From: Gammaproteobacteria bacterium
Lineage (GTDB): Bacteria > Pseudomonadota > Gammaproteobacteria > Xanthomonadales > SZUA-36
Assembly: GCA_024277815.1 (NCBI GenBank)
Contig: JAJRUM010000043.1
Coordinates: forward strand, 49,506-113,505
DNA length: 64,000 bases
Reading direction: 5' to 3'
Under the pieces are notes generated by a model. It saw only the letters and a list, made by a program, of their open reading frames with translations. It searched no databases and was not told the origin of the DNA. This document shows, piece after piece, positions 8,960 to 17,895 of this stretch (position 1 is its first letter; every line of letters starts with the position of its first letter). Both the position numbers and the translations under genes were made by a program.

Positions 8960-9955
8960 ATGACGCAAAACAGCGAATCTACCACCCCTTATTACCGGCT
9001 TGACCCGGATACCGTCATCCAGGCAATCGAGTCGGTGGGGCTGGAATGTGACGGTCGCCTGCTGGCACTCAACAGTTATGAGAACCGGGTGTACCAGGTC
9101 GGCATTGAAGATGCCCTGCCGCTGGTAACCAAGTTTTACCGACCGGGCCGCTGGAGTGACGCACAAATTCTCGAAGAGCACGAGTTTTCACTGCAGATCG
9201 CAAGCGCGGAGATTCCATTGATACCTCCCATGGAGATCAATGGCCGGACACTTCACGAGCACGATGGCTTCCGCTTTGCACTTTTTGAGCGCCGTGGCGG
9301 ACACGCACCGGAACTCGACCAGAAAGATACCCGCATCTGGTTGGGAAGGTTTCTCGGCCGTATCCACGCAGTTGGCGCTGCACAGGATTTTGCTACACGC
9401 CCGCAACTGACGATTCAAAGATTTGGCCATCAGCCAGTGGAGGAGCTGCTCGCGGGGCAATGGCTTCCGCCACACCTCGAAACCGCCTTCGAAAGCCTTG
9501 CCAGTGACCTGCTGACATCTATTGAGGCCAGCTTTGAACGCGTGGGTGAATTTGCCGGCATCCGCCTGCACGGCGACTGCCACCCCGGCAATATCCTATG
9601 GCGTGACGGACCGTTGTTCGTCGACCTGGACGACTGCCGCAGTGGCCCTGCCATACAGGATTTGTGGATGCTGCTGTCAGGAGAGGTCGAGGAAATGGCT
9701 GGGCAGATGAAAGACGTGCTCGAAGGATATACCCAGTTCTACCACTTCAGCCGACGCGAACTGGGACTGATAGAAGCACTGCGAACCCTGCGCATGCTAC
9801 ACCATGCTGGCTGGCTGGCCAAACGCTGGCAGGACCCGGCCTTTCCCATCGCATTCCCCTGGTTTGGCGAACCCCGTTACTGGGAAGACCTGATTCTCAG
9901 CCTGCGCGAGCAACTGGGTCGCATGCACGAACCCGCACTGCAAATTCCATTTTAA
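8960..9955 (+). CDS. srkA: Stress response kinase A (RdoA/YihE family)
   Basis: Cytosolic Ser/Thr kinase with an aminoglycoside-phosphotransferase-like fold; in E. coli it protects cells under envelope and oxidative stress. The catalytic loop HGDCHPGN lies at residues 204-211 and the metal-binding VDLDD at 221-225. The N-terminal signature LNSYENRVYQVG and KFYRPGRW are typical of SrkA. Length (331 aa) is normal. The reductive-dehalogenase-like gene starts 15 nt later, so the two probably share a transcript. It is divergent from dgdA. Confidence 0.92.
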   Translation: MTQNSESTTPYYRLDPDTVIQAIESVGLECDGRLLALNSYENRVYQVGIEDALPLVTKFYRPGRWSDAQILEEHEFSLQIASAEIPLIPPMEINGRTLHEHDGFRFALFERRGGHAPELDQKDTRIWLGRFLGRIHAVGAAQDFATRPQLTIQRFGHQPVEELLAGQWLPPHLETAFESLASDLLTSIEASFERVGEFAGIRLHGDCHPGNILWRDGPLFVDLDDCRSGPAIQDLWMLLSGEVEEMAGQMKDVLEGYTQFYHFSRRELGLIEALRTLRMLHHAGWLAKRWQDPAFPIAFPWFGEPRYWEDLILSLREQLGRMHEPALQIPF

Positions 9956-9970
9956 GCAAAGGTTCCCACG

Positions 9971-10960
9971 ATGGCTAAATCACCCTACCGACCTTTTACA
10001 CCGAACCCGGAGCAGCTGGCCCTGATGCCCAAAACTTCGGGGAACACGATCAACGGCATGGGCGAAACCGAGTACCGACGTCCATCGCGTATTTACTGGC
10101 ACGATCCTGACAAAATAAAGCACGGTAAATTACAAAAGTGGTTTTACACTCAGGACCCGGACAATCCCGCTATCAATGATGCGCGTGAGGCCCGCGCAAA
10201 AATCCTCGCCATCGAAGTGCCGCCCATCAGTGGAGAGCCGCTGCAGCAACCGGCGAAGGACTGGTCGCAGCAATTGGCAGCATATGCCGATACGCTCGAT
10301 CTGGAACGGCTGGGTATAACCGCTTTCAAGCCTGAGTGGGCTTACGACGGCATCACGCTGGATTATAAATGGGCTATCGTACTGGGCTTTGCTCACGACT
10401 ATGAGCAGATGAAGTCCGCACCGGAAGCACCGGCCGGCGCCGAAGTGGTGCGCCAGTATGGGAGGGCGACCAAAGCCTGCAAGGACATTGCCACCTGGAT
10501 CAGGGAGCGTGGCTGGGATGCTGCTCCGCATGCGGGCCCACTGGCCGGTCCGCTGCTGATGATCCCGCCCGCAATAGCCTGCGGTTTTGGCGTGCTCGGC
10601 AAACACGGGTCTCTGATCAGCAAGGAATACGGCTCATCTTTCCGGCTTGCATGCGTACTCACCAACATACCCCTGCAGCCAACCCCCAACACCATTGACT
10701 ATAACGTTGATGACTTTTGCAGTCGCTGTCAGGTGTGCGCCAACGCCTGTCCGCCTGAGGCCATTCAAGCCGAAAAAGTACCGGTCCGCGGCAAGCTGAA
10801 ATGGTACGTTGATTTCGACAAATGCATTCCGTTTTTTAATGAAAACTTCGGCTGTGCCATCTGCATTACCGTCTGTCCGTGGAGCGCACCGGGCCGGGGT
10901 CACAGGATTGTTGAACAGCTCAAACGCCGCGAACTGCGTGGTAAATCGCCGCACCGATAA
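9971..10960 (+). CDS. Reductive dehalogenase-like / QueG-like Fe-S protein
   Basis: Probable cobalamin-dependent reductase with two [4Fe-4S] clusters. The segment FGVLGKHGSLISKEYGSSFRL followed by TNIPL (residues 206-235) is the cobalamin-domain signature shared by RdhA and epoxyqueuosine reductase. Cluster ligands are C250-x2-C253-x2-C256-x3-C260 and C285/C295-x2-C298-x3-C302. There is no Tat signal or membrane anchor, so it should be cytosolic, unlike respiratory RdhA, and no RdhB partner is present. It is shorter (329 aa) than classical RdhA and lacks the QueG C-terminal repeats. Its substrate is unknown. It follows srkA at 15 nt. Confidence 0.75.
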   Translation: MAKSPYRPFTPNPEQLALMPKTSGNTINGMGETEYRRPSRIYWHDPDKIKHGKLQKWFYTQDPDNPAINDAREARAKILAIEVPPISGEPLQQPAKDWSQQLAAYADTLDLERLGITAFKPEWAYDGITLDYKWAIVLGFAHDYEQMKSAPEAPAGAEVVRQYGRATKACKDIATWIRERGWDAAPHAGPLAGPLLMIPPAIACGFGVLGKHGSLISKEYGSSFRLACVLTNIPLQPTPNTIDYNVDDFCSRCQVCANACPPEAIQAEKVPVRGKLKWYVDFDKCIPFFNENFGCAICITVCPWSAPGRGHRIVEQLKRRELRGKSPHR

Positions 10961-11004
10961 AACGCGTAAACCACCCTGCCCGAATGTTTCATCCGGGCTA
11001 CAGG

Positions 11005-11229
11005 CTAATAGTGCGGCGGAACCTCATCCTGGGCCTGGGCGCCCGGTGCCGCTTCACCCATGTCTTTAAGGCGCTCGAACAACAGGCCCACATGCCGCTT
11101 CAGTTCCATTATCTCACTGTCCTGCCTGGCGACTGCCGCATTCAGGGTCTCGTGTAACTGGTCCTGAAAAGCCGCCTGGCTCTCCAGTTCTTCGATACGC
11201 TCACGCAACTTTTCCCGGGACTCGTTCAT
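11005..11229 (-). CDS. slyX: SlyX family protein
   Basis: Small coiled-coil protein of 74 aa with a heptad-rich helix (residues 3-55) and the typical SlyX C-terminal ending DEVPPHY. The function of SlyX is not established. Its ATG overlaps the stop codon of the VOC gene (ATGA), so it is the last gene of a DLH-VOC-slyX operon. A short hairpin (CCCGGATG...CATTCGGG) follows at about 10978-10999, without a long T-run. Confidence 0.88.
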   Translation of the reverse strand: MNESREKLRERIEELESQAAFQDQLHETLNAAVARQDSEIMELKRHVGLLFERLKDMGEAAPGAQAQDEVPPHY

Positions 11230-11642
11230 GTCTCGGCCTGCGGTATTTTATCAGGTGGTTCCCACAACTCAACACGGTTGCCATCAGGGTCAATTATCCA
11301 GCCAAAACGACCGAAATCATGCTCCTCTTTTTCCACTATGACCTCGCCGCCCCCGGCTTTGACATTCACCAACGCGGCGTCCAGGTCGTCGACCACCAGA
11401 TTGATCATGAACGACTGGCCGGAGGGGCCAAAATATTCTGTATCCGCTGCAAATGTGCTCCACACGGTAAATGCATTGGCAGGCATCGAGTCCGGTGAAA
11501 AACTGGTGCCATGTGTGGTTCCCCAGGCCTCGATGGCCAGCCCCAGCGTATCTCTGTACCAGTTGGCGAGACGTGCCGGATCAGCTGAACGGAAAAATAC
11601 GCCGCCGACACCCAGCGCTTTGCCTTTACCTGCCTCAGTCAT
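11226..11642 (-). CDS. VOC family (glyoxalase/bleomycin resistance-like) protein
   Basis: Single-domain vicinal oxygen chelate protein, probably cytosolic. It begins with the usual GVGGVFFRSADPARLANWYRDTLGL block and ends with the second beta-alpha-beta-beta-beta half (FGRFGWIIDPDGNRVELWEP), where the last glutamate is the usual metal ligand. The start at 11642 is chosen because ATG overlaps the upstream dienelactone hydrolase stop and GGGAG lies 7 nt upstream; the open frame reaches 11669. The reaction is not known. Confidence 0.85.
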   Translation of the reverse strand: MTEAGKGKALGVGGVFFRSADPARLANWYRDTLGLAIEAWGTTHGTSFSPDSMPANAFTVWSTFAADTEYFGPSGQSFMINLVVDDLDAALVNVKAGGGEVIVEKEEHDFGRFGWIIDPDGNRVELWEPPDKIPQAET

Positions 11643-12384
11643 TTGATTTGCTCCCGAAAACTTCTTCACAGGTCAGGCACAAATGCGCCCATGAACTTTC
11701 ATCTGCCAGTGGGTTATAGGCCAGTGGCAAACCATATTTCTGACCATTGGTCGTTGCGACCGGATTACTGAAACCATGCAGGGCGCCGGGCAGGCGGATG
11801 AAATCGTAGTTGGCGCCGGTCTTTTCCATCTGCGCCTTGAAGCCTGCGATCTGTTCATCGTCAATCAGCACGTCCGCTTCACCGTGATACACCATAATCC
11901 GGCAGTCGATCCGCTCCGGTCCATCTACTGCCGCCAGCCCAATCGCACCATGAAATGAGCCAGTGAGATCAAGCGGCGCGCCCATGCGCGCCATATGCGT
12001 GACCACCCCACCACCAAAGCAATAGCCAATGGCGCCGGTGCGATTGGCATCAACCATTTCATGCGCCTTCAAGCGTTCCAGTGCTGCCATGAAACGACTG
12101 CGTGTACCTTCCATATCTTCAGTGCGGCCCGCCATCAAGCCACCGGCTTCATCAGGGTTGGCTGCGACACGACCGGCACCATACAGATCCAGTGCCATAC
12201 CCGTATAGCCGGCCTCAGCGAGCATCCGCGCCCGCCGCTGGGCGTACTCGTTACAGCCCCACCATTCATGCACCACCAGCATACCGGGCCGTGGGCCCTG
12301 CCTCTGGTTGTCCCAGGCAATGTAACCCTTCATTTCTATGCCATCGCCCTGATAGGTTATTTCTTCGCTATGAATATCTGCCAT
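11635..12384 (-). CDS. Dienelactone hydrolase family protein
   Basis: Alpha/beta hydrolase, probably cytosolic. The nucleophile elbow GYCFGG carries a cysteine (about residue 121) as in true dienelactone hydrolases. The aspartate lies near residue 170-175 (HGEADVLID), and a histidine in ALHGFSNP completes the triad. The N-terminus has the HEWWG motif expected for the family. Length is 249 aa from ATG at 12384, preceded by GGAG; a TTG one codon earlier is also possible. First gene of a three-gene operon. No aromatic-degradation genes are nearby, so the substrate is open. Confidence 0.88.
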   Translation of the reverse strand: MADIHSEEITYQGDGIEMKGYIAWDNQRQGPRPGMLVVHEWWGCNEYAQRRARMLAEAGYTGMALDLYGAGRVAANPDEAGGLMAGRTEDMEGTRSRFMAALERLKAHEMVDANRTGAIGYCFGGGVVTHMARMGAPLDLTGSFHGAIGLAAVDGPERIDCRIMVYHGEADVLIDDEQIAGFKAQMEKTGANYDFIRLPGALHGFSNPVATTNGQKYGLPLAYNPLADESSWAHLCLTCEEVFGSKSND

Positions 12385-12510
12385 CAAAAAACTCCGCTGG
12401 TTGCATGCAATCTACAGCTATTATAGTGCCCCGGCCCGTCGTTTGAGTACGTGCTTGCGTTTTCCACCCGTTGACCCCACCTCGTGATACATCAAACAAA
12501 GGAATTATTT

Positions 12511-12876
12511 ATGAGCCAGATGGAAACCAGCCCTGAAATTAATATGGATGCGACCGCACTTGCGCGTGAAGAGGTTTACACCGACAGTCGTGTTGGCACC
12601 ATTCGTAAAATGACACCGGTCACTATTGATGGTGAAACAGATAACAGCCGACCGGTACAGTTTATTGGCTCCACGCAAATCATGACACCCGGCGGCGCAC
12701 TGCCGCTGACCTTTGAAATTGAAGCCGACAGCCTCGAAAGTGCTGTTGCGGGCTTTGGCGAAGCTGCCCAACAGGCCGTAGAGCGGACCATGGAAGAGCT
12801 GAAAGAAATGCAACGCCAACAGGCATCCTCTATCGTCGTACCCGGCCGGGAAGGCAGCAAAATACAGATGCCCTGA
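12511..12876 (+). CDS. Conserved hypothetical cytosolic protein
   Basis: Protein of 121 aa with no signal peptide or membrane segment. It has a mixed beta-rich body (residues 25-75) and an amphipathic C-terminal helix (about 80-105). ATG at 12511 is preceded by AAAGGAA with good spacing, whereas the first ATG of the frame (12484) has none. I recognise no domain. It is transcribed away from the DLH operon and ends before a strong inverted repeat. Confidence 0.75.
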   Translation: MSQMETSPEINMDATALAREEVYTDSRVGTIRKMTPVTIDGETDNSRPVQFIGSTQIMTPGGALPLTFEIEADSLESAVAGFGEAAQQAVERTMEELKEMQRQQASSIVVPGREGSKIQMP

Positions 12877-12905
12877 TGTGACAGCCGTCACGCCCGGCAG
12901 TACAC

Positions 12906-12936
12906 TGTCACCGGTAGATATCAGATACCGGTGACA
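12906..12936. repeat. Perfect 10-bp inverted repeat (hairpin) before the GT41 gene
   Basis: TGTCACCGGT (12906-12915) and ACCGGTGACA (12927-12936) are perfect complements around an 11-nt loop. There is no T-run, so it is a poor intrinsic terminator. The right arm is part of the 17-nt direct repeat that also precedes the cyclophilin gene at 17888. It could be a regulator site, an mRNA hairpin, or an end of the inserted glycosylation module. Confidence 0.6.
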
Positions 12937-12972
12937 CCATGAACAAACGCCCCAGGCTTCTCACTACCCACT
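12927..12972 (+). repeat. Direct repeat copy 1 with relic of the cyclophilin gene start
   Basis: ACCGGTGACACCATGAA (12927-12943) is identical to 17888-17904, where it forms the start region of the exported cyclophilin gene. Similarity continues, with gaps, for about 30 nt more. Read from the ATG at 12939, a 23-codon frame (beginning MNKRPRLLTTHW) resembles the real signal peptide start (MKKYLRLFSTRW) and then hits TAG. It looks like a decayed duplicate of the cyclophilin 5' end. Confidence 0.6.
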
Positions 12973-12994
12973 GGATACCACGCTTGCTCCCGGA

Positions 12995-15007
12995 ATGGCT
13001 GCAGAAGTAGGCGACAGCGTGCAAGCGCTTGTTGACCACGCCATCCGCTTAGCCCGTGCAGGGCGACTCGAGCAGGCAATGGCAGTGGCGGAGCAATTAC
13101 CCGCATCACCTGCCACTTTCCAACTACAAATCAGTCTGTTAAAAGGCAGCCATAAACCCGCAGACCGGCAACGGGCGAGGGATATATGTGCGCAATGGCA
13201 GCAATCATCCCCTCACTCAGCAGAACCATTATTTGAACTGATCCAGTTGTACTGGAGCGCCGGCCAGGCTGAATTGACACTACCCCTGGCCACCCGGGCC
13301 GCAGAACTGGAACCCAACCATCGCCTGACCCCTTACTATCAGGCAGTGTCCCAACAGCTCATTGGCGAAGTCGACAACGCCATCTCAAACCATCGACTTG
13401 CCCTGCTGCGCAATACCAAACATCCGTTCAGCAAACTTGAGCTTGAACTGGAGGTCGGAATTGCCGCCTATGACGTGGCTGCCGGCCACTACCCGGGATC
13501 CCCTGGGCTGAATGAAGTTGCCTTGGTGGACGAACAATCAATTTGCACTTTTTTACAGAAACATCTGCAAAGCTGGCTGGACTCAGGACCTGACTTTTCC
13601 ACGCTTCGCCCTGACCAGGTTACCCGCTACGGCAACGCCTGCTACAACCTGGGTTGTATGGAAGTCAACCGCTATCACGGTCAGAACAGGGCACTGCAGT
13701 ATTTCCGCACAGCCCTACAGGTAAACCCTGAACATGTTCTGGCGCGCGCAAACTACCTGTTTGTAAGCAACTATGTTCCAGCTCTGAACGGCCAGGCTGC
13801 ACTGGATCTGCATCGAGCAACCGCTGCTGCATTGCGGCAACAGTATGGATCACCAAAAACCTCTTGGTCAGGCGTTCCGGACCCGGACCGGGTGTTGCGG
13901 ATCGCTTATCTTTCTTCTGATTTCCGCCGTCATTCGGTAGCGCACTTCATCATTCCCGTGCTGGAGTCTCACTCGCAGGAAAATGTACACATCAGCGCTT
14001 GGTACACCGGCCATAAGCATGATGAATGGACACAAAGGGCAAAAAATGCTGTGCAAAAATTTACCCCTGCGGGAAACGTGACTGATCAGCAGTTGTACCA
14101 ACAAATAACTCAGGACCGCATTGATATTCTGGTTGATTTGAACGGCTACACGCAGGGGCACCGGATGGGTGTCCTGGCACGGCGTGCAGCACCCATTCAA
14201 ATCAACTGGATAGGCTATCCCGGTACCACGGGACTCGATGTTATGGATTACCGGATTGTTGACAGTATCACCGACCCCCAACCTCAGGCGACCGGCCATT
14301 CCAGCGAGCAACTGATATACCTGGACCCCGTCTTCTCGGTCTATCTGCCGGCTAGCCCACTGCCTGATATTGCGCCTCAAACGCCCGCAACAAGTAACGG
14401 GTGTTTTACTTTTGGCTCATTCAACGCGCTGCCCAAACTCAATCCGGAATTGTTGCAGCTGTGGGGGCGAATTCTGGCCCGGGTCAAAAACTCAAAGTTA
14501 CTGGTAAAAAACAGGATGCTGGACCAAATATCGGTTCGTGAGGAGGTCAGCAGCGCTCTTGCTGAAGCGGGCATTGCCGCAGACCGGCAAATACTGCTGG
14601 GCCGAACGAAATCTCAGTACGACCATATGCAGACTTACCGGTCAGTAGACCTGTGCCTTGACAGTTACCCTTACAACGGCACTACAACAACTTGTGACGC
14701 GCTTGTTATGGGCGTACCGGTCGTAACACTGGCCGGCACCAGGCACGTCAACCGGGTCACTGCCAGCCAATTGAATTGTGTTGGCCTTAATGACCTGATC
14801 GCGAACAATGGCACAGAGTATGTAGACATTGCTGTCAATCTGGCCTTGAATACGGCAAAGCTGAATGATATTCACAAGGGGCTCCGCCAGCGCATGCAGC
14901 GGTCAGCCCTGATGGACTATCGCGGGCTCACACAGCAACTGGAGAAGAAATACCGCAAGATCTGGCAGATCTGGTGTGCACAAACGACTGCTTTGGGTCG
15001 ACCATAA
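12995..15007 (+). CDS. TPR-containing GT41 (O-GlcNAc transferase/SPINDLY-like) glycosyltransferase
   Basis: Cytosolic protein glycosyltransferase with an N-terminal helical, TPR-like half (about 1-285) and a C-terminal GT41 catalytic half. Recognisable GT41 blocks are YLSSDFRRHSVAHF (near 305), DILVDLNGYTQGHR (near 380), INWIGYPGTTG (near 400), FGSFNALPKLNP (near 475), and DSYPYNGTTTTCDALVMGVPVV (near 555). It would transfer a nucleotide-sugar residue to Ser/Thr of target proteins; donor and targets are unknown. The start has a weak ribosome site. It begins the three-gene glycosylation module. Confidence 0.88.
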   Translation: MAAEVGDSVQALVDHAIRLARAGRLEQAMAVAEQLPASPATFQLQISLLKGSHKPADRQRARDICAQWQQSSPHSAEPLFELIQLYWSAGQAELTLPLATRAAELEPNHRLTPYYQAVSQQLIGEVDNAISNHRLALLRNTKHPFSKLELELEVGIAAYDVAAGHYPGSPGLNEVALVDEQSICTFLQKHLQSWLDSGPDFSTLRPDQVTRYGNACYNLGCMEVNRYHGQNRALQYFRTALQVNPEHVLARANYLFVSNYVPALNGQAALDLHRATAAALRQQYGSPKTSWSGVPDPDRVLRIAYLSSDFRRHSVAHFIIPVLESHSQENVHISAWYTGHKHDEWTQRAKNAVQKFTPAGNVTDQQLYQQITQDRIDILVDLNGYTQGHRMGVLARRAAPIQINWIGYPGTTGLDVMDYRIVDSITDPQPQATGHSSEQLIYLDPVFSVYLPASPLPDIAPQTPATSNGCFTFGSFNALPKLNPELLQLWGRILARVKNSKLLVKNRMLDQISVREEVSSALAEAGIAADRQILLGRTKSQYDHMQTYRSVDLCLDSYPYNGTTTTCDALVMGVPVVTLAGTRHVNRVTASQLNCVGLNDLIANNGTEYVDIAVNLALNTAKLNDIHKGLRQRMQRSALMDYRGLTQQLEKKYRKIWQIWCAQTTALGRP

Positions 15008-15019
15008 AGGAACACAATA

Positions 15020-16999
15020 TTGGTGGGTGTAATTAACGGATTAATATTTCTGCTGGTCAACGGTTTGCTGACTGTGTCCAGCTGGCAACTGAGCAGTTGC
15101 CTGCTCAAAGAGCATCAGTCGCTGTCCTTGAGGATGGTAGCAACCCTGATGCTGTCGTTTGCCCATATCACCATCGTGGTTTTGTTACTTGGCGTCGCCT
15201 TGCGCTACCTGAATGCCTGGTCGATTCCCCTGCTGAGCCTGCTGGTTTCAATAACCGTCCTGTTTCGTTGCAGAGCCCATCGCCAACCTTTCTTGCCAAT
15301 GCTTTCGCAGGCTCTGACAGACACGTTTTCAAAGCGGGACTATTTTCTCTACATCATTGCCGGCCTGCTGGTTGTTCAAATAGCAATTCTGCTGCTGAAG
15401 GTCCTGTGGCTGCCGCCGCATATCTGGGATGTCTTTGTGTACCACCTGCCACCCGCTGTCGAGTGGTATCAGCGTGGTTTCATTCCACCCGTGCTGGAAA
15501 CCACTGTCAACCGCATCAATGGCGCCCCGCTGGGAATGACCGTGCTGGCATACTGGTTCTTCAGTTTCTTTCAGGATGATTTTCTGGTTGAGATGCCCAT
15601 GTTGCTATGGGCTCTGACAATACTGCCCGCCAGCATTGCCGTGATGCGCCAATCCGGTGTATCCCGGGCATGGTCATTTAAGTTCGCCGCCGTGATTTTC
15701 TTTTTGCCCATTGTGCTGATGCAGGCAACCACCAACAAAGACCACCTCGGACTGAATGTCGGCCTGATTGCCGGCCTGTTGTTCCTGGCAGAGTTTATTC
15801 GGCACCGGAACTATGCTTTGTTACCGTTGGCCGCAACGGCTTTTGGGTTGGCGCTGGGTTACAAGATTGCCGCTCCCGTACATATTCTGGTTGCCTTGCT
15901 GGTATTTTCAATCATTGCGGTTTCCCGGCACCGGGACTTGTTCGCTGACGGGCTAAATCTTCGGCTACTGTTCAGGTCCGTTGGTCTGTCCGTGGCCATC
16001 GGTGTTCTTATTAGTGGCTACTGGTATGTGCGTAACCTGATGGTGTATGGCCGCTTGCATGGCGCCTATGGAACCCGCTTGAATGAGGCCGGTGAAAGCC
16101 TCGCCAATGATGCAGGCGCAATTAACGCCATGGTCGGTGGATTCCGAAATTCAGATTTTCTCCTGTTAAATGTGAAGGAATTCCTGCCACGGGTATTTGA
16201 CTATCAAAATGGCTACGGCGCTGATCTTGTGCTCGTATCAGGATTTGGTCCGCAATTTGCGACCTTTGGCCTGTTGGCCCTGGTGCTGGCAGTGGCTGCT
16301 CTTTTTAGTGCCCGACTACGCCGGCAGCCTGTGTTTTTGTTGTCCAGCGTTGCGGTACTGCTGTTCGGGGCACTGATGTTTATCAATTTGAATGCCAACA
16401 GCTACCGCATACTAAGCTTTTTCCCAATGATTCTGATCGCCTATGCTGCCGTGCAGATTTATCACAGTGGCTGGCTCACGGAGCGATGGTTCAGCACCCT
16501 GACCAGCGGCCTTATTGTTCTTTCAATGGTCTGGTCAGGCCTGATCTTGCTACCGCCACACTATACCAACCTGATGCGCCTCAAAGAGTTTGTTTCACTG
16601 GACCATGCGTCCAGGACGTCAGCAAATTTCACCAGCTGGTTTATACGGCCAAGACCAAATTTTTACCGCATAATCGATGCAATCCCCGTATCTGAACCGA
16701 TCGCTCATGTTGCTTATCGCGGGAGCTTCTCAGCGGGTGAGGCTGGCTCTGACACCTGGTCGTACCTGTACATGGACCGGCACTGGCAGCGCAAGGTTTA
16801 CAGTTTGTATTTACCGCTTTACTTTGATTGTCAGGACAACGGTGACTGTGTTGCAAAACCGGCCCTGAAGACGTTCCTGAAACAGAACCAGGTGTCTTTG
16901 TTGAGTAGCTGCAAGATCAATCGATGTTTGAACATCAAGGATGATGCCCTGATTGAAATCCTGCCGGGGTTTTACTATTTCCTGGGTGGCAAGGGATGA
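15020..16999 (+). CDS. Integral membrane GT-C fold glycosyltransferase (GT39-like)
   Basis: Membrane protein of 659 aa with about 11-13 hydrophobic segments and a soluble C-terminal part (about 520-659) that should face the periplasm. The first periplasmic loop carries WDVFVYHLPPAVEW (near residue 136), the acidic-residue motif typical of lipid-linked-sugar-dependent GT-C enzymes. The start is TTG (or GTG one codon later), with AAAGGA about 9 nt upstream. It lies 12 nt after the GT41 gene and overlaps the next gene by ATGA. It may glycosylate an exported acceptor; sugar and acceptor are unknown. Confidence 0.78.
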   Translation: MVGVINGLIFLLVNGLLTVSSWQLSSCLLKEHQSLSLRMVATLMLSFAHITIVVLLLGVALRYLNAWSIPLLSLLVSITVLFRCRAHRQPFLPMLSQALTDTFSKRDYFLYIIAGLLVVQIAILLLKVLWLPPHIWDVFVYHLPPAVEWYQRGFIPPVLETTVNRINGAPLGMTVLAYWFFSFFQDDFLVEMPMLLWALTILPASIAVMRQSGVSRAWSFKFAAVIFFLPIVLMQATTNKDHLGLNVGLIAGLLFLAEFIRHRNYALLPLAATAFGLALGYKIAAPVHILVALLVFSIIAVSRHRDLFADGLNLRLLFRSVGLSVAIGVLISGYWYVRNLMVYGRLHGAYGTRLNEAGESLANDAGAINAMVGGFRNSDFLLLNVKEFLPRVFDYQNGYGADLVLVSGFGPQFATFGLLALVLAVAALFSARLRRQPVFLLSSVAVLLFGALMFINLNANSYRILSFFPMILIAYAAVQIYHSGWLTERWFSTLTSGLIVLSMVWSGLILLPPHYTNLMRLKEFVSLDHASRTSANFTSWFIRPRPNFYRIIDAIPVSEPIAHVAYRGSFSAGEAGSDTWSYLYMDRHWQRKVYSLYLPLYFDCQDNGDCVAKPALKTFLKQNQVSLLSSCKINRCLNIKDDALIEILPGFYYFLGGKG

Positions 17000-17895
17000 C
17001 AGTTAAGCTACTTAAATGGCTTGTCACAGGAACGGCATTAATATTGATGGCGGTATTCCTGTTGAAGAACGGTCCAAAAGCAACCACCCTCGCTACACAC
17101 TGGAGCGATATCCGCTCGGGCTCAGCAGCCCCCGTGGCCAGTGTAAAACTGGGTGATTACACCATCTATCAACAACGCCTGAAGACTTCCGGCATCTTCG
17201 ATGCGACAGGAACCCGGCAGCTTGTCATCCTGCCTGTACCCGGGGATATTTTTCGAAAAATTGAAGCGTCTGCAACCACTGCCCGACTGTCCATCAACCA
17301 ACAGGACGTTCCTTTGTCTGGCTCAACCGGTCATTCCGCATTTCTCGCTGTAACAAAAGACCGCAAAATCTACCTTGTCTCCGACGACTCAGTAAAACCA
17401 ATGATGACGATCATCTGGAATGAACAACGCCAACTCAACAACTTCGTCCAGTGCAAAAACCGGGAACTATGTAGCTCTGTGCGTATTTCCAGCCGTGATT
17501 GGGGGCCGGTGGAGGGCCCATATTCTGATACAGATATTAGTGCCGACCGCCGTGGTGCACCCCGGGGGCGATGGGTGAGAGGGCCAAAAACCTTGCTTAA
17601 CATTCAGTCCAGGGCACGGCAAAAAGTGGCGCTTCAACTCAATATGCTGGCGGTGGACCAGGACCAGGAAATCACATTCAGGGGTGGCGCTTACCAGGTA
17701 AGAAAGCTAGATACCAAACCAGCTCCTGTCACCGTTGGAGGCAGGACGCTATACCTCGCTGTGTACATCGTTTTACTTGATTTGCAGCCCGGCAACAATA
17801 GCCTGGAGCTGAATTACTCTGTATGGGATAAACCTGCCAGCAAAGGCGCAAATCCGCTGGCTGCTTATATAACTACAATTGGCTTAGACCGGTGA
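16996..17895 (+). CDS. Hypothetical membrane-anchored periplasmic protein of the glycosylation module
   Basis: Protein of 299 aa with one N-terminal hydrophobic segment (residues 8-24) that acts as an anchor or uncleaved signal. The remainder is polar and beta-rich, with two cysteines (CKNRELC, about residues 152-158) that could form a disulfide. No family was recognised. Its ATG overlaps the stop of the GT-C gene (ATGA), so it is translationally coupled and probably an accessory or acceptor in the same process. Confidence 0.72.
   Translation: MTVKLLKWLVTGTALILMAVFLLKNGPKATTLATHWSDIRSGSAAPVASVKLGDYTIYQQRLKTSGIFDATGTRQLVILPVPGDIFRKIEASATTARLSINQQDVPLSGSTGHSAFLAVTKDRKIYLVSDDSVKPMMTIIWNEQRQLNNFVQCKNRELCSSVRISSRDWGPVEGPYSDTDISADRRGAPRGRWVRGPKTLLNIQSRARQKVALQLNMLAVDQDQEITFRGGAYQVRKLDTKPAPVTVGGRTLYLAVYIVLLDLQPGNNSLELNYSVWDKPASKGANPLAAYITTIGLDR

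Noticed and set aside
10978..10999. Intrinsic terminator between the Fe-S protein gene and slyX
   Set aside because: The hairpin has only a short stem and no T-run on either strand; mentioned under slyX only.
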